From: Prosthecobacter debontii
GTDB lineage: Bacteria > Verrucomicrobiota > Verrucomicrobiia > Verrucomicrobiales > Verrucomicrobiaceae
Assembly (NCBI GenBank): GCA_945869675.1
Contig: CAMBPS010000012.1
Coordinates: 1-56,385, forward strand
DNA: 56,385 nt
Direction of reading: 5' to 3'
In this document: one piece after another, positions 34,749 through 44,539 of the stretch
Numbering within the stretch: position 1 is the stretch's first letter
Layout of the letters: each line of letters opens with the position of its first letter
Notes under the pieces: generated by a model
What the model was told of the DNA's origin: nothing
What the model saw: only the letters and a program-made list of their open reading frames with translations
The model's database searches: none
Translations under genes and position numbers: made by a program

Positions 34749-35834
34749 ATGTCTAGCAGCCTCGGTACACTCTTCCGCATTAGCACTTGGGGCGAATCCC
34801 ATGGCCCTGGTGTTGGTGTGGTCATTGATGGTTGTCCGCCTCGTATTCCACTTACTGTGGAAGATATCCAGTATGAGCTGGATCGTCGTCGTCCAGGGCA
34901 GAGTAAGATTGTGACGCCACGCAAGGAGGACGATAAAGCCGAAATCCTCTCTGGTGTTCTTGAGGGTCATACGCTCGGCACACCCATTGGCATTTTTGTT
35001 CGTAATACGGATCAGCGTCCTTCGGCTTACACGGAGATGGCGCAGGCTTATCGTCCCAGTCATGCCGATTACACTTACGATGCTAAATACGGCATTCGTG
35101 CTATTTCTGGTGGAGGCCGTTCCAGCGCTCGTGAGACCATTGGTCGTGTCGCAGCAGGGGCCATCGCCCGAAAGGTCCTTCAGCACAGTTTAAAAGGCTA
35201 TGAATGCCTGGCTTACGTTAAGACCATCAAGGATATCCAAGCCATTGTGCCTATAGGAGTCGAGCTGACCTCAGAAATCATCGAGTCGAATATCGTTCGC
35301 ACCTGTGACCCCGAAGCTGCCGAGCGCATGATTTCTTTGATTGAGCACGTTCGCAGTGAAGGAAACAGCGTTGGTGGTGTCATTGAATGTGTTGTTCGTG
35401 GGCTGCCAGCAGGTTTAGGAGAACCTGTTTTTGATAAACTTGAAGCAGATCTCGCCAAAGCCATGATGAGTCTGCCAGCAACGAAAGGCTTTGAAATCGG
35501 CAGTGGCTTTGCAGGCACGCTGATGACCGGTCTAGAGCACAACGACGAGTTTTACATGGATGGTCAACAGGTGCGAACTCGCAGCAATCGCAGTGGTGGC
35601 ATTCAGGGCGGCATCAGCAATGGCGAAGAAATCATCTTCCGTGTCGCCTTTAAACCGACTGCCACCGTCTTGCGAGAGCAGAAGACTGTGACCAATACGG
35701 GTGAAGATACCACTCTTTCAGCTCGTGGACGTCACGACGCCTGTGTCCTACCTCGTGCTGTTCCCATGATTGAGGCCATGGTTCATTTGATCGTTGCTGA
35801 TCATTTTTTGCGTCAGCGTGCGCAAATGGGGTGA
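34749..35834 (+). CDS. aroC: Chorismate synthase
   Basis: AroC makes chorismate from EPSP, the last step of the shikimate pathway, using reduced FMN. The 361-residue protein has the N-terminal signature [21 protein letters not shown], the [20 protein letters not shown] region, and [18 protein letters not shown]. The ATG at 34749 (MSSSLGTLF) is chosen rather than an upstream TTG because it matches the usual start just before the conserved segment. It is transcribed alone; the next gene starts 87 bp downstream. Confidence 0.95.
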   Translation: MSSSLGTLFRISTWGESHGPGVGVVIDGCPPRIPLTVEDIQYELDRRRPGQSKIVTPRKEDDKAEILSGVLEGHTLGTPIGIFVRNTDQRPSAYTEMAQAYRPSHADYTYDAKYGIRAISGGGRSSARETIGRVAAGAIARKVLQHSLKGYECLAYVKTIKDIQAIVPIGVELTSEIIESNIVRTCDPEAAERMISLIEHVRSEGNSVGGVIECVVRGLPAGLGEPVFDKLEADLAKAMMSLPATKGFEIGSGFAGTLMTGLEHNDEFYMDGQQVRTRSNRSGGIQGGISNGEEIIFRVAFKPTATVLREQKTVTNTGEDTTLSARGRHDACVLPRAVPMIEAMVHLIVADHFLRQRAQMG

Positions 35835-35921
35835 AGGCTAACCTGCCTAAAGGTTACCCCCACGAAAGTGAGGTGATTGTTGGAGTGAAAAGAGGCTGCT
35901 AGCAGCGTTTACTGAATTGAT

Positions 35922-37187
35922 ATGAAGCGTCGTTCTTTTCTTTCCTCTTCTGCCACCTTTGTTGCTGCGCCGTTATTGGCAAATCAAATGCCTGTGCATG
36001 TGCCGAAGGGCAAAGCGGAGCATTGCATCTTTATTTGGTTGGGTGGAGGAATGGCTCAAATTGATACGTTTGATCCCAAGAATCTGGGGAACAACTTAGG
36101 TAAGCCACAGAAGGCGGGGTCGCTTTATAAGTCGATTGATACAAGTGTGAAAGGTGTGCAAGTGACCGAGCATTTGAGTCGCACGGCTAAGGTCATGGAG
36201 CATGTGACGGTGATGCGAACGGTGAATCATCACGTAATCGATGAGCATGCTTTTGCCACGAACATTGTGCATACGGGTCGCATGATTTCCGGCAATGTGG
36301 TGTATCCGAGCATTGGCTCCATCATTGCCAATCAGCGCGGTGCCGCTAGTGCGGATGTGCCGGCTTACATGCTGATTGGTTATCCCAATGTGAGTCGTGG
36401 GCCGGGTTTTTTGGGAGCTAAGAGTGGCTATGTCTATCTGACGGATACCAACACGGGGCCTTCTGGGTTTACACGACCTGAATATGTGGATGAGAAACGG
36501 GCGGAGGTCCGGCATCAGTTGCTGAAGCCTTTGATGGCAAGGACCGTGAAGGGTTCAGCAGCCGCGGATTATGAGCAGGCACAGCAGGAGGCCTTGCGTC
36601 TTGCGGGACCAAAATTCATGCGTCATTTCAATCTCAAGGAAGAATCTGACACTCTGCGCAATGAGTATGGTGGGGAGTTCGGCCAGCGTTGCTTATTGTC
36701 ACGCCGCTTAGTTCAGGCTGGGGTGCGTTTTATTGAAGTGTCGCACAATTTGAATTTCATGAATGGCACTGGCTGGGACATTCATAACGAAGGATTTCAA
36801 AATCAACATTTGCTCATTCAGGAACTGGACACGGCTCTGGCAGCCTTGATTCGGGATCTGAAGAAAAACAATCTTTTAGACAAGACGCTGGTAGTAGTTG
36901 GCACAGAGTTTGGGCGGCCTCCTGAATTTGATGGACGTGGTGGTCGTGGTCATCAGGGCACGACATTCTCCATGGTGCTTGCGGGAGGTGGTTTGAAGCA
37001 TTGTGGTGCTTACGGTGTCACCGATGAGCTTTCTAAAAAGCCTGTGGAGAATCCTGTGCCCTTGGTGGACTTTCATGCAACGATCCATGCAGCGATGGGC
37101 ATTGATCCAAACAAGGAACTCATGGATGGGACTCGTCCTGTGCCGATTACCGATGGTGGCAAAGCAGTGGCGGCACTGTTTAGCTGA
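35922..37187 (+). CDS. DUF1501 exported protein
   Basis: The 421-residue protein begins [20 protein letters not shown], a twin-arginine (RRSFL) signal. The DUF1501 body has [35 protein letters not shown], a region [20 protein letters not shown] and a closing [21 protein letters not shown]1501 proteins resemble alkaline-phosphatase/sulfatase-fold metal proteins, are abundant in Planctomycetes and Verrucomicrobia and usually pair with DUF1553 genes. No such partner lies here. Its stop abuts the stop of the convergent aspartyl-protease gene. Export by Tat implies folding with a cofactor before secretion; function is unknown. Confidence 0.9.
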   Translation: MKRRSFLSSSATFVAAPLLANQMPVHVPKGKAEHCIFIWLGGGMAQIDTFDPKNLGNNLGKPQKAGSLYKSIDTSVKGVQVTEHLSRTAKVMEHVTVMRTVNHHVIDEHAFATNIVHTGRMISGNVVYPSIGSIIANQRGAASADVPAYMLIGYPNVSRGPGFLGAKSGYVYLTDTNTGPSGFTRPEYVDEKRAEVRHQLLKPLMARTVKGSAAADYEQAQQEALRLAGPKFMRHFNLKEESDTLRNEYGGEFGQRCLLSRRLVQAGVRFIEVSHNLNFMNGTGWDIHNEGFQNQHLLIQELDTALAALIRDLKKNNLLDKTLVVVGTEFGRPPEFDGRGGRGHQGTTFSMVLAGGGLKHCGAYGVTDELSKKPVENPVPLVDFHATIHAAMGIDPNKELMDGTRPVPITDGGKAVAALFS

Positions 37188-38195
37188 TCACCACTCCAGC
37201 CAGAGGCGATGGGTTTTGAAATCAAAGGTGACTCGGTAGTCTTTGAGGAAAAACGAACCGATGCGCGGTGGTCCGGGGGAAATATCGACTTCGGCCTGCT
37301 TATAGGTGCCGCCCAGTAGCTTGATTTCAGGCAGTTTGACAGTGCGTAGCTTGGCTTTGTCTGAACTGATTATGCCGCCTACGGCGACGAGGGTGAGTCC
37401 TTCGACGATGATGCCTTGATCTTGGACACCAAGTTTTTTAGCCACGGCTTCATTGATCTCGACGCCATTGAATGATCCGGTATCAATGAGGCTGGTCCAA
37501 ATCACCCCTTTGGACTGCACTTGAACAAAAGGAACGCCTCCTACAATGGAGAAAGGAACAGAGGAGGCATTCATACCATCACGCCGTTTAAAGTGTTCCT
37601 GAAAAGAGAGGAGGACTCTTTGGTTTGGATAATCAAAAGTGAGTTGTGAGCAATAGCGTGCAGGTAGATCAAAGCCGAGAATGTCTGAAGGATAGACTAT
37701 GCCATCACCAAAGGATTCATGCAGGCGAACAAAGCACGGATAGGCCGGTAAGGTCCAGGCACCGAGCCGCAATGGGCGGATGATGCCGACGAGTCCCTGT
37801 TCATTGCCAACAACACCGAGCATGGTGGACATGGCCTCTTGCGCATGAATGGTGCGGACGTTGCCTCGGATGGCAGTGTTAGCGCTAAAAACTGTGCGGG
37901 CAGCCCCTGTATCAAACAGCATGGAAAGTGGCTGATCATCAGGGCCAGTTCCTTTGATGACAGGCGTCTTGGCTTTAAAATCGAATGGTAGGGAGACCTT
38001 GCCTGTAGGTAGCGTGGACCGTATGTTTGGATCGATGACTTTGAGTTGACCGATGAAGTCTGCCTTGCTCATGCTACGAGATTGTAGCTTCTGCAGTGCC
38101 CTCCCGCTGATAGGACCATGACCAGTCAGGCGACTGCAGCCAGATAGCAAGATCGCCGCTAAGGCCAGGAGCGAAATAGCGGCGAATCGGTGCAT
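37188..38195 (-). CDS. Retropepsin-like aspartyl protease lipoprotein
   Basis: The 335-residue protein has a lipoprotein signal ending LLSGC (Cys20). Two Asp-Thr-Gly motifs sit in separate lobes: MLFDTGAARTVFS (about residue 95) and SLIDTGSFNGVEI (about 237). A bilobed arrangement with one DTG per lobe is typical of pepsin-like enzymes, while most bacterial relatives carry a single retropepsin lobe. Family placement is therefore tentative, and catalytic activity is inferred from the two DTG motifs only. It follows the PIG-L gene by 9 bp on the same strand, so the two form an operon. It may act on cell-surface or periplasmic substrates. Confidence 0.75.
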   Translation of the reverse strand: MHRFAAISLLALAAILLSGCSRLTGHGPISGRALQKLQSRSMSKADFIGQLKVIDPNIRSTLPTGKVSLPFDFKAKTPVIKGTGPDDQPLSMLFDTGAARTVFSANTAIRGNVRTIHAQEAMSTMLGVVGNEQGLVGIIRPLRLGAWTLPAYPCFVRLHESFGDGIVYPSDILGFDLPARYCSQLTFDYPNQRVLLSFQEHFKRRDGMNASSVPFSIVGGVPFVQVQSKGVIWTSLIDTGSFNGVEINEAVAKKLGVQDQGIIVEGLTLVAVGGIISSDKAKLRTVKLPEIKLLGGTYKQAEVDISPGPPRIGSFFLKDYRVTFDFKTHRLWLEW

Positions 38196-38204
38196 CGTCG
38201 TCGA

Positions 38205-39053
38205 TTAAACAAAGCGCTTCATGCGCTCAGCCACATCTTTTTCTAGCCGACGCACATAGCTAAGGGTGTATTCTTGCACATCCAGTTGATCGTCTTCGAC
38301 AAGTGGCGTGAGGTCTAGGGCAAAGGAAAGCAGGCTGGTATTATCGGTCGTATGAGAGTCAAAGTAGGTGGCATTGGCATGGCGTAGGCCTTCTTCGGCT
38401 AGGTCGTAACGTTTACCGCCGCTGATTTGACTGTCAAAGACACCGAGGAGCGGGCGCAGCATGTGTGGGTGTTTATCCACCCAGAGCATGACTTTGTCTT
38501 CTTTGAGCAGCCAGTCGAGCTTTCGCCAGACTTCGCAGCCATAGACTTTCTTGGGTCGCATCTCGACAGGCAGCGCGCGGATGGCTTCTAAGCAACGCAG
38601 GAAGGTAGCCACATGCGTATCATGGCGGTCACAGGGATTGTGCAGGTAAACGATCTGCGGCTGGGTGTGCTCCAGGATGAATTGGATGTCTTCGACGACA
38701 GGACCGTGCCGCTGTTCTTTGACCTCTTCACTTGGATACCCTAGCTGGGCCATGAAGCTGTATTCACCCACATAGGCCGCTTTGCGCTGTTCGATCAGGC
38801 GCACCTGCTGCATTTCATCATCGGTGTATTTTTCATACGGACCTTTGCGTGGGCTGCCAGAGCCGTCGGTGACGACGACGCCGCCAAACCATTTGTCCTT
38901 GGTTTTAAAGCACTCGGTGATGCCGTGGTAAGCTGCGATTTCTAGGTCGTCCTGGTGGGAAACGATGCCAAGATGCGTGACTCGGCGCAGGGCAGTAAAG
39001 GGTTCCGTTTGATCAGGAATGAAAACGTCGTGTTTGGGATGGCGGAATTTCAC
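38205..39053 (-). CDS. PIG-L/LmbE family deacetylase
   Basis: This 282-residue protein has the zinc-binding motif HLGIVSHQDDLEIAA, the variant of PIG-L HPDD, and a second motif HNPCDRHDTHV. Such enzymes deacetylate N-acetylglucosaminyl substrates or related sugars (bacillithiol and mycothiol synthesis, or glycan turnover). The sequence retains the acidic residues needed for zinc. The central GVVVTDGSGSPRKG segment fits the fold. It is the first gene of a two-gene operon with the aspartyl protease and is divergent from the ECF sigma factor gene (104-bp gap). Confidence 0.88.
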   Translation of the reverse strand: MKFRHPKHDVFIPDQTEPFTALRRVTHLGIVSHQDDLEIAAYHGITECFKTKDKWFGGVVVTDGSGSPRKGPYEKYTDDEMQQVRLIEQRKAAYVGEYSFMAQLGYPSEEVKEQRHGPVVEDIQFILEHTQPQIVYLHNPCDRHDTHVATFLRCLEAIRALPVEMRPKKVYGCEVWRKLDWLLKEDKVMLWVDKHPHMLRPLLGVFDSQISGGKRYDLAEEGLRHANATYFDSHTTDNTSLLSFALDLTPLVEDDQLDVQEYTLSYVRRLEKDVAERMKRFV

Positions 39054-39128
39054 GTTGGATCACTAAGCGCATACGAAGCGGACACGCAAGAGATCAGGCA
39101 GGAACCATGGCCACCTTTTTACGCAACC

Positions 39129-39148
39129 CAACCTCATGAGCGAGGTTG
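39129..39148. promoter_or_regulatory. Perfect 7-bp inverted repeat just upstream of the ECF sigma gene
   Basis: CAACCTC (39129-39135) and GAGGTTG (39142-39148) pair around a 6-nt loop ending 9 bp before the sigma start codon (39158). It could form an mRNA hairpin at the translation start or act as an operator. The symmetry is seen; the role is inferred. Confidence 0.4.
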
Positions 39149-39157
39149 AACTGGGTC

Positions 39158-39847
39158 ATGACTGACGTTAGCGTCGTGAGTCTTCTGCCCTCTTTTGTCA
39201 TGCCGGATCCGGAATGGCCTGTCCCTACCCCGCCCAACGTGACTGCTGCCACGGAGGATGCTTCGTGCGATGAGGAAAGTGTTCGACTGATGCTACGGGT
39301 CAAGGAAGGCGATGTGAAGGCTTTTGAACGACTGGTCGAACTGCATCAGGGCATCATGATCGGCACGGCGTCACGTATGCTTGGGAACCTAGATGATGCG
39401 CACGACATCGCTCAACAGGTGTTTATCCGAGTTTGGAAAAGTGCGCCGCGCTATGAGCCAACGGCAAAGTTCACGACATGGCTGTTTACCATCATGCGGA
39501 ATCTCGTTTTCAATGAGAGCCGCCGCCGCACTCGTCGCAAGGAGGTATCTTTGGAGACGGAGTCGGACGATGACATGCCGCAGCGTCAATATACGGATCA
39601 TACAGCACCTGCACCAGATCACCTCACACAGCAGGACGAGTTAGAAAAGGCCTTGGATAAGGCCATCTCCGCGCTACCAGAAAAGCAGCGTCTAGCCGTC
39701 ATCATGCGGCAGCAGCAGGATCTGCCGTATGAGCAGATTTGTGAAGTTTTAAACATGTCACTACCCGCAGTGAAAAGCCTACTTTTTCGCGCACGGACAG
39801 AACTCAGAAAGCATCTGGCCGTTTATCTTGGCGAAGATCTGTCGTGA
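39158..39847 (+). CDS. ECF RNA polymerase sigma factor (RpoE-like)
   Basis: The 229-residue protein has sigma region 2 at about 50-125 (VKAFERLVELHQGIMI, DDAHDIAQQVFIRVWK, FTTWLFTIMRNLVFNESRRR) and region 4 at about 155-215 (ALPEKQRLAVIMRQQQDLPY, MSLPAVKSLLFRARTELRKH). The gene has no anti-sigma neighbour. ATG 39158 is used; an internal ATG at 39200 (MPDPEWP) is possible. The last 48 bp of homology (39791-39838) recur as a gene remnant at 44552-44599, beyond the liv operon. It is unlike the sigma at 22989, so the two are not a recent duplicate pair. Confidence 0.92.
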   Translation: MTDVSVVSLLPSFVMPDPEWPVPTPPNVTAATEDASCDEESVRLMLRVKEGDVKAFERLVELHQGIMIGTASRMLGNLDDAHDIAQQVFIRVWKSAPRYEPTAKFTTWLFTIMRNLVFNESRRRTRRKEVSLETESDDDMPQRQYTDHTAPAPDHLTQQDELEKALDKAISALPEKQRLAVIMRQQQDLPYEQICEVLNMSLPAVKSLLFRARTELRKHLAVYLGEDLS

Positions 39848-39910
39848 TTTACATTTAGGCCTTGTGGACTGACCTTTGATTTAGCAACGCAGTTTATAAA
39901 CTTAAAGACC

Positions 39911-40618
39911 TCAATCCCCGAGGTAGGCAGCTCTCACCTGAGGATTTTTGAGCAGGGCGGCGGCGCTGTCTTCGAGGATGACTTGGCCGGATTCGAGCAC
40001 GTAACCATGATGAGAGATGCCAAGAGCGAGATTGGCATTCTGCTCGACGAGAAGGATCGTCAGTCCGCGCTCTTTGTTGATGGCGACGATTTGATCAAAA
40101 ATGGACCGCACAAGAATAGGAGCGATGCCGAGTGAGGGCTCATCGAGCATGAGGCATTTTGGTTGACTCATCAGGGCTCTGGCGATGGCAAGCATCTGCT
40201 GCTCGCCACCGGACATGGTGCCTGCGGCTTGATGGATGCGCTCCTTCAATCGGGGAAAAATGGTGAAAGCGTATTCCATGTCGGCAGCGATGCCTGCCTT
40301 GTCATTGCGTAAATAGGCACCCATGCGCAGATTCTCAGCCACGGTCAGATTGGCAAAAACCATGCGACCTTCGGGAACGTGGCAAAGGTGCTTGGCCACA
40401 ATCTTGTGTGCGGGCTGATTGGTGATGTCCTCTCCGTTGTAGATCACCGATCCTGCGCGTACTTTGATCAGTCCGCTGATCGCGCGGAGAGTGGTGGACT
40501 TGCCTGCTCCATTGGCACCGATCAGAGTGACGATACTTTTGTCCGGCACCTTGAGTGAAATGCCATGCAGGGCCTTGATGGAGCCATAGCTGACTTCGAG
40601 ATCTTTGATTTCAAGCAT
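39911..40618 (-). CDS. livF: Branched-chain amino acid ABC transporter, ATPase LivF
   Basis: LivF is the second ATPase of the high-affinity leucine/isoleucine/valine importer. The 235-residue protein has Walker A GANGAGKSTTLRAISGL, signature TMSGGEQQMLAIARAL, Walker B CLMLDEPSLGIAP and the family-typical GRMVFANLTVAENLRMG. It is the last gene of livKHMGF on the minus strand, and its start overlaps livG by 8 bp, which shows coupling. The 63 bp downstream, between it and the sigma gene end, hold no recognised terminator. Confidence 0.95.
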   Translation of the reverse strand: MLEIKDLEVSYGSIKALHGISLKVPDKSIVTLIGANGAGKSTTLRAISGLIKVRAGSVIYNGEDITNQPAHKIVAKHLCHVPEGRMVFANLTVAENLRMGAYLRNDKAGIAADMEYAFTIFPRLKERIHQAAGTMSGGEQQMLAIARALMSQPKCLMLDEPSLGIAPILVRSIFDQIVAINKERGLTILLVEQNANLALGISHHGYVLESGQVILEDSAAALLKNPQVRAAYLGD

Positions 40619-41405
40619 CGACAGGTTCCTCCTTTTCAGTTGCGGTGCCCAAATAGGCAGCGATCACCTTCGGGTCACGCTGAATGTGCTGTGGCGTACC
40701 TTCGGCGATCTTGACCCCGTACTCGAGAACGGCGATGCGTTCGCAGATGCCCATAACCACGGTCATGTCGTGCTCGACAAGCATGACGGCAATTTGAAAC
40801 TTATCCTTAATGAAGCGGATGAGATGCATGAGCTCATCTTTCTCTGTGGGGTTCATGCCAGCAGCGGGTTCATCCAGGAGGAGTAGCTTTGGGCGGGTGG
40901 CAAGTGCGCGAACGATCTCCAAACGGCGCTGATCGCCATAGGGTAGGCTCTTGGCTTCCTCGTCACGCAGACCGCCTAGCTTGAAGATGTCGAGCAGTTC
41001 CAGAGCGTGCATCTCGACTTCGTTTTCGAGCTTTTTAAAATGAGCTCCACGCCAAAGAGCGGCACGCACGCCGTGCTTGCAATGCAACTGCATGGCGACA
41101 CGGACGTTGTCGAGCACGCTCAGAGAGCCGAAGAGGCGGATGTTTTGAAAAGTGCGAGCGATGCCCTGGCGCGTGAGATCATGGGGTTTCACACCGGCGA
41201 TGCTTTTTCCATTTAGATGGATGTGGCCATCAGTGGGTTGATAGACCCCGGTGATCATGTTGAAGGCAGTTGTCTTGCCTGCACCATTCGGACCAATCAG
41301 GCCAATCAGTTCACACGGCTGAACTTCCAGGCTGAACTTCGAGACCGCAGTAAGGCCACCAAAGCGGATGGTAGCATGATCAAGTTTAAGCAAGGGCTGG
41401 CTCAT
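40611..41405 (-). CDS. livG: Branched-chain amino acid ABC transporter, ATPase LivG
   Basis: The 264-residue ATPase has Walker A GPNGAGKTTAFNMITGVY, the LivG-specific GIARTFQNIRLFGSL, signature SLPYGDQRRLEIVRAL, and Walker B LLLLDEPAAGMNP with the following TEKDELM. ATG 41405 has a 4-bp ATGA overlap with the stop of livM. It forms the heterodimer with LivF at the cytoplasmic face. The reading frame could be extended nine codons upstream inside livM but the overlapping ATG is preferred. Confidence 0.95.
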   Translation of the reverse strand: MSQPLLKLDHATIRFGGLTAVSKFSLEVQPCELIGLIGPNGAGKTTAFNMITGVYQPTDGHIHLNGKSIAGVKPHDLTRQGIARTFQNIRLFGSLSVLDNVRVAMQLHCKHGVRAALWRGAHFKKLENEVEMHALELLDIFKLGGLRDEEAKSLPYGDQRRLEIVRALATRPKLLLLDEPAAGMNPTEKDELMHLIRFIKDKFQIAVMLVEHDMTVVMGICERIAVLEYGVKIAEGTPQHIQRDPKVIAAYLGTATEKEEPVDA

Positions 41406-42355
41406 GCAGCACCTCCTTTTTTCCGGTTCCAAGTGAAGAGACCCTGCGGGCGTGCCATCATCAGGACGATGATGAGTAGCGAATAAATAATCATGCGGTA
41501 CTCACTGAACTGCCGCAGCACTTCAGGCAGCAGAGTTAGCAGGATAGCGGCGACGACGACACCTGTGGTGCGTCCCATGCCCCCGAGGATGACCATGACG
41601 ACAATGTCGATGGATTTGAGAAAATCGAAGCCTGTTGGTGAAAGGAACTGTTTATGATGCGCATACAGCCCGCCAGCGATTCCCGCGAAGAATGCACCCG
41701 TGACGAAAGCGGTGACTTTGTAGCGCACGGGGTTGATGCCCATGGAACTGGCGGCCACTTCGTCATCACTCACAGCGATGAATCCCCGCCCGTAAGTTGA
41801 GTTCACCAGTGCGGTGACAAAATAGATCGTGACAGCAGCCAGACTAAAGGCCCAGCCGAGGGTGGTGTATTTCGGGATGCCTTTGAGTCCGCTGGCGGCT
41901 CCTACGGAGTCCATGTTTTGCACCACGACGCGAATAATCTCGCCGAATCCGAGTGTGACGATGGCAAGGTAGTCGCCTCGTAAACGTAGGGATGGAATTC
42001 CGACTCCCAGTCCGGCCAAGGCGGCCAGTCCACCTCCTGCGAGCAGCGCAAAAAGGAAAATCATCGGCTGCAAGGCGGGAGGCAACATGGGCGAAACAAC
42101 GAGGGAAATCTTCGCTGCCGTGTAACCCCCGACGGCCATGAATCCGGCGTGACCGAGGCTAAACTGGCCGGTGTGGCCATTGATTAAATTGAGACTCACG
42201 GCCAAGATGATGTTAATGCCGATATCGATGATGATGCCGAGATGGTAGCGATTGAATTGTGCGCTAAAAATCGATACCACCACCGCTAGGACAATACCTG
42301 CGATCAACCAACGCTTGGCACCAGTCATGGAGGAAGGGTTGAGGGTGGACGACAT
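41402..42355 (-). CDS. livM: Branched-chain amino acid ABC transporter, permease LivM
   Basis: This 317-residue permease has about nine hydrophobic segments. It carries the family stretch LVNGHTGQFSLGHAGFMAVG (read as NLINGHTGQFSLGHAGF) and the cytoplasmic coupling loop in LRLRGDYLAIVTLGFGEIIR. It pairs with LivH and follows it by 2 bp, with the stop of LivH at 42358 and the ATG here at 42355. It ends overlapping livG by 4 bp. Confidence 0.94.
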   Translation of the reverse strand: MSSTLNPSSMTGAKRWLIAGIVLAVVVSIFSAQFNRYHLGIIIDIGINIILAVSLNLINGHTGQFSLGHAGFMAVGGYTAAKISLVVSPMLPPALQPMIFLFALLAGGGLAALAGLGVGIPSLRLRGDYLAIVTLGFGEIIRVVVQNMDSVGAASGLKGIPKYTTLGWAFSLAAVTIYFVTALVNSTYGRGFIAVSDDEVAASSMGINPVRYKVTAFVTGAFFAGIAGGLYAHHKQFLSPTGFDFLKSIDIVVMVILGGMGRTTGVVVAAILLTLLPEVLRQFSEYRMIIYSLLIIVLMMARPQGLFTWNRKKGGAA

Positions 42356-42357
42356 GG

Positions 42358-43269
42358 CTAAACTTTTTCGATTGTGGCCTTGCCGAGGAGACCGGCGGGT
42401 TTGAAGAGCAGAATCAGGATAAGGATGGCAAAGGCGATACCGTCGCGGTAATTCGAAAGTCCCGAAATGCCGCCAGCAAAGGTTTCTAACAAGCCAAGGA
42501 GAAGTCCGCCGAGGGCGGCACCCGGAAGATTGCCGATTCCGCCCAGAACTGCAGCGATGAAGGCACGCAGCCCTGGCTGCACGCCCATCAGTGGGTCGAT
42601 CCCTGGTGCCTTCAAGGCGTAAAGTATACCAGCGACAGCAGCAAGCGCTGAACCAAGACCAAACGTGAAGGAAATGATGCGGTTAATGTTGATGCCCATC
42701 AGCGCTGCGGCTTGCTGATTAAAGGACACAGCGCGCATCGCCGTGCCCATCTTGGTGCGTTGAACAATGAACCACATACCCCCAAGAAGCAGGAGTGTAG
42801 TCACGACAACGACGAGATCATTGCTGCCGATTACAAGACCGCCGAGATGGAAATCGTGCTCAGGAAGAAGTTGTGGAAACGGCTTTGTGTCAGCCCCAAA
42901 AACGGCTTTGTGCTGGCAGGTGAACTCAATGAATAGTGATACACCGATGGCGGTGATTAACACCGTTAATCGTGGTCGCTGACGCAGAGGGCGGTAGGCT
43001 AGGATCTCAATGAGGATACCGATGGCCGCACAGATCATCGCTGAGAGCAGCACAATGATGAGAGTTCCCGTCAACGAAGGGAGTGGGAAGATGCTGTTGA
43101 CGGCGGGTGCGAGGAAGTAGGCTGCATAAGCACCCAACATGAGCACATCAGCATGGGCAAAATTGATGAACCTCAAGACGCCATAGACCATGGTGTAGCC
43201 GAGGGCAATAAGCGCATAGATAGACCCGAGGGCGAGGCCGTTGATGAGTTGTTGCAGCAGCCAATCCAT
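42358..43269 (-). CDS. livH: Branched-chain amino acid ABC transporter, permease LivH
   Basis: The 303-residue permease starts DWLLQQLINGLALGSIYALI. It has the YGVLRFINFAHADVLMLGAY segment and the coupling loop at TKMGTAMRAVSFNQQAAALM. ATG 43269 is chosen over an upstream TTG/ATG region, which would overlap the end of the binding-protein gene. It is the second gene of the operon, 46 bp after livK. Confidence 0.94.
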   Translation of the reverse strand: MDWLLQQLINGLALGSIYALIALGYTMVYGVLRFINFAHADVLMLGAYAAYFLAPAVNSIFPLPSLTGTLIIVLLSAMICAAIGILIEILAYRPLRQRPRLTVLITAIGVSLFIEFTCQHKAVFGADTKPFPQLLPEHDFHLGGLVIGSNDLVVVVTTLLLLGGMWFIVQRTKMGTAMRAVSFNQQAAALMGININRIISFTFGLGSALAAVAGILYALKAPGIDPLMGVQPGLRAFIAAVLGGIGNLPGAALGGLLLGLLETFAGGISGLSNYRDGIAFAILILILLFKPAGLLGKATIEKV

Positions 43270-43315
43270 GAGAGCGAGGACCTGGTTTTCCTTCAGAGTG
43301 CGACTGGTGATTGAC

Positions 43316-44446
43316 TCAGGGAGCAACGGTCTCTAGATACTTAAACTTACCGTCTTTGACCTGAAGAATAACCGCTGATTTTACTGCGTCACGCTGCGCA
43401 TTGATGGCAATCTTACCAGTCACGGCTTCGAAGTCCTTTGTGGCGGCCAAAGCATCTCGGATGGCTTTACTATCGGTGCTGCCTGCACGCTTGATGGCAT
43501 CTACCAAGATCATCGCAGAGTCGTAACCGAGAGCAGCCATGGCATCAGGGACCTTGCCGTTGTAGCGTTTTGTATAAGCTGCAACAAATGCCTGCACATT
43601 TGGTGAGGCGGCATCGGAAGCGTAGTGGGTCGAGAAGTAATGACCTTCGACAGCCGTTTTACCAATATCCAGAAGCGTCTGACTTTCCCAGCCGTCGCCG
43701 CCGCAGAGTGGCACATTCAAGCCAAGCTGCTTTGCCTGAATGGCGATTAAAGCCACATCGGTGTAATAACCGGGAATGAATACGGCGTCAGGTGCCGCGC
43801 TTTTGATCGCGGTAAGTTGAGCTTTGAAGTCTTTGTCGCCGCCGTTAAAATCGAGCTCCGCTACGATCTGGACACCGTTTTTGGCAAGACCTTCCTTAAA
43901 GAATTTGGCGAGACCTTTGCTGTAGTCGCTCTTCACATCTGTAAAGACTGCGACCTTCTTTGCATTCAGAGTCTTGGTGACGAAGTTGGCCATCACGGTG
44001 CCTTGGAAAGGGTCAATAAAACAGACGCGAAAGATGTTGTCTCCGGTTTCGGTGACTTTTGGATTTGTCGAGGCTGGAGACACCATCGGGATGCCATTTT
44101 GTTGGCAGATCGGGGCAGCTTCGAGCGAGCGACTGGAGGCGACCTCCCCCAAAATGGCCACTGCACCGTCTTTAGAAATCAGTTTATTGACGACATTGGA
44201 GGTTTCTCCCGCCTTTGATTGGTTGTCTTCGGTCAAGAGATCGATCTTCTTTCCTAGAACACCGCCTGCGGCGTTTAGCGTCTCAACCGCAAGCAGGGTG
44301 CCTTCATGAGAGGAGATGCCAAAGGTAGCTTCTTTGCCGGTTAAGGAAGCAAATTCACCAATAACGATGCCGTCGCTTCCTGGTTGATTGCAGGAAACAA
44401 TAAGGATGGAAATGGCAGCGAAGGCAAAAAGGGTGCGCGGAAACAT
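43316..44446 (-). CDS. livK: Branched-chain amino acid ABC transporter, substrate-binding lipoprotein
   Basis: The 376-residue protein has a lipobox LIVSC (about Cys19) after a short hydrophobic signal, so it is anchored at the inner membrane. The Leu/Ile/Val-binding fold is clear in VIGEFASLTGKEATFGISSH, TLNAAGGVLGKKIDLLTEDN and FIPGYYTDVALIAIQAKQLG. ATG 44446 (MFPRTLFAFA) is preferred; a longer frame to 44575 runs into the sigma-gene remnant region. It is first of livKHMGF. Amino acids are the family substrate, but some members bind amides or aromatic compounds, so the ligand is inferred. Confidence 0.9.
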   Translation of the reverse strand: MFPRTLFAFAAISILIVSCNQPGSDGIVIGEFASLTGKEATFGISSHEGTLLAVETLNAAGGVLGKKIDLLTEDNQSKAGETSNVVNKLISKDGAVAILGEVASSRSLEAAPICQQNGIPMVSPASTNPKVTETGDNIFRVCFIDPFQGTVMANFVTKTLNAKKVAVFTDVKSDYSKGLAKFFKEGLAKNGVQIVAELDFNGGDKDFKAQLTAIKSAAPDAVFIPGYYTDVALIAIQAKQLGLNVPLCGGDGWESQTLLDIGKTAVEGHYFSTHYASDAASPNVQAFVAAYTKRYNGKVPDAMAALGYDSAMILVDAIKRAGSTDSKAIRDALAATKDFEAVTGKIAINAQRDAVKSAVILQVKDGKFKYLETVAP

Positions 44447-44539
44447 GGCGTCGAAGGTAACAAGCACTAACCGCGCCGACAAGGAAGAAATTCCGTTGAT
44501 GCAGGCGCAGACGGGGTTCTCAAAGTCCGCGTGTGGTTT

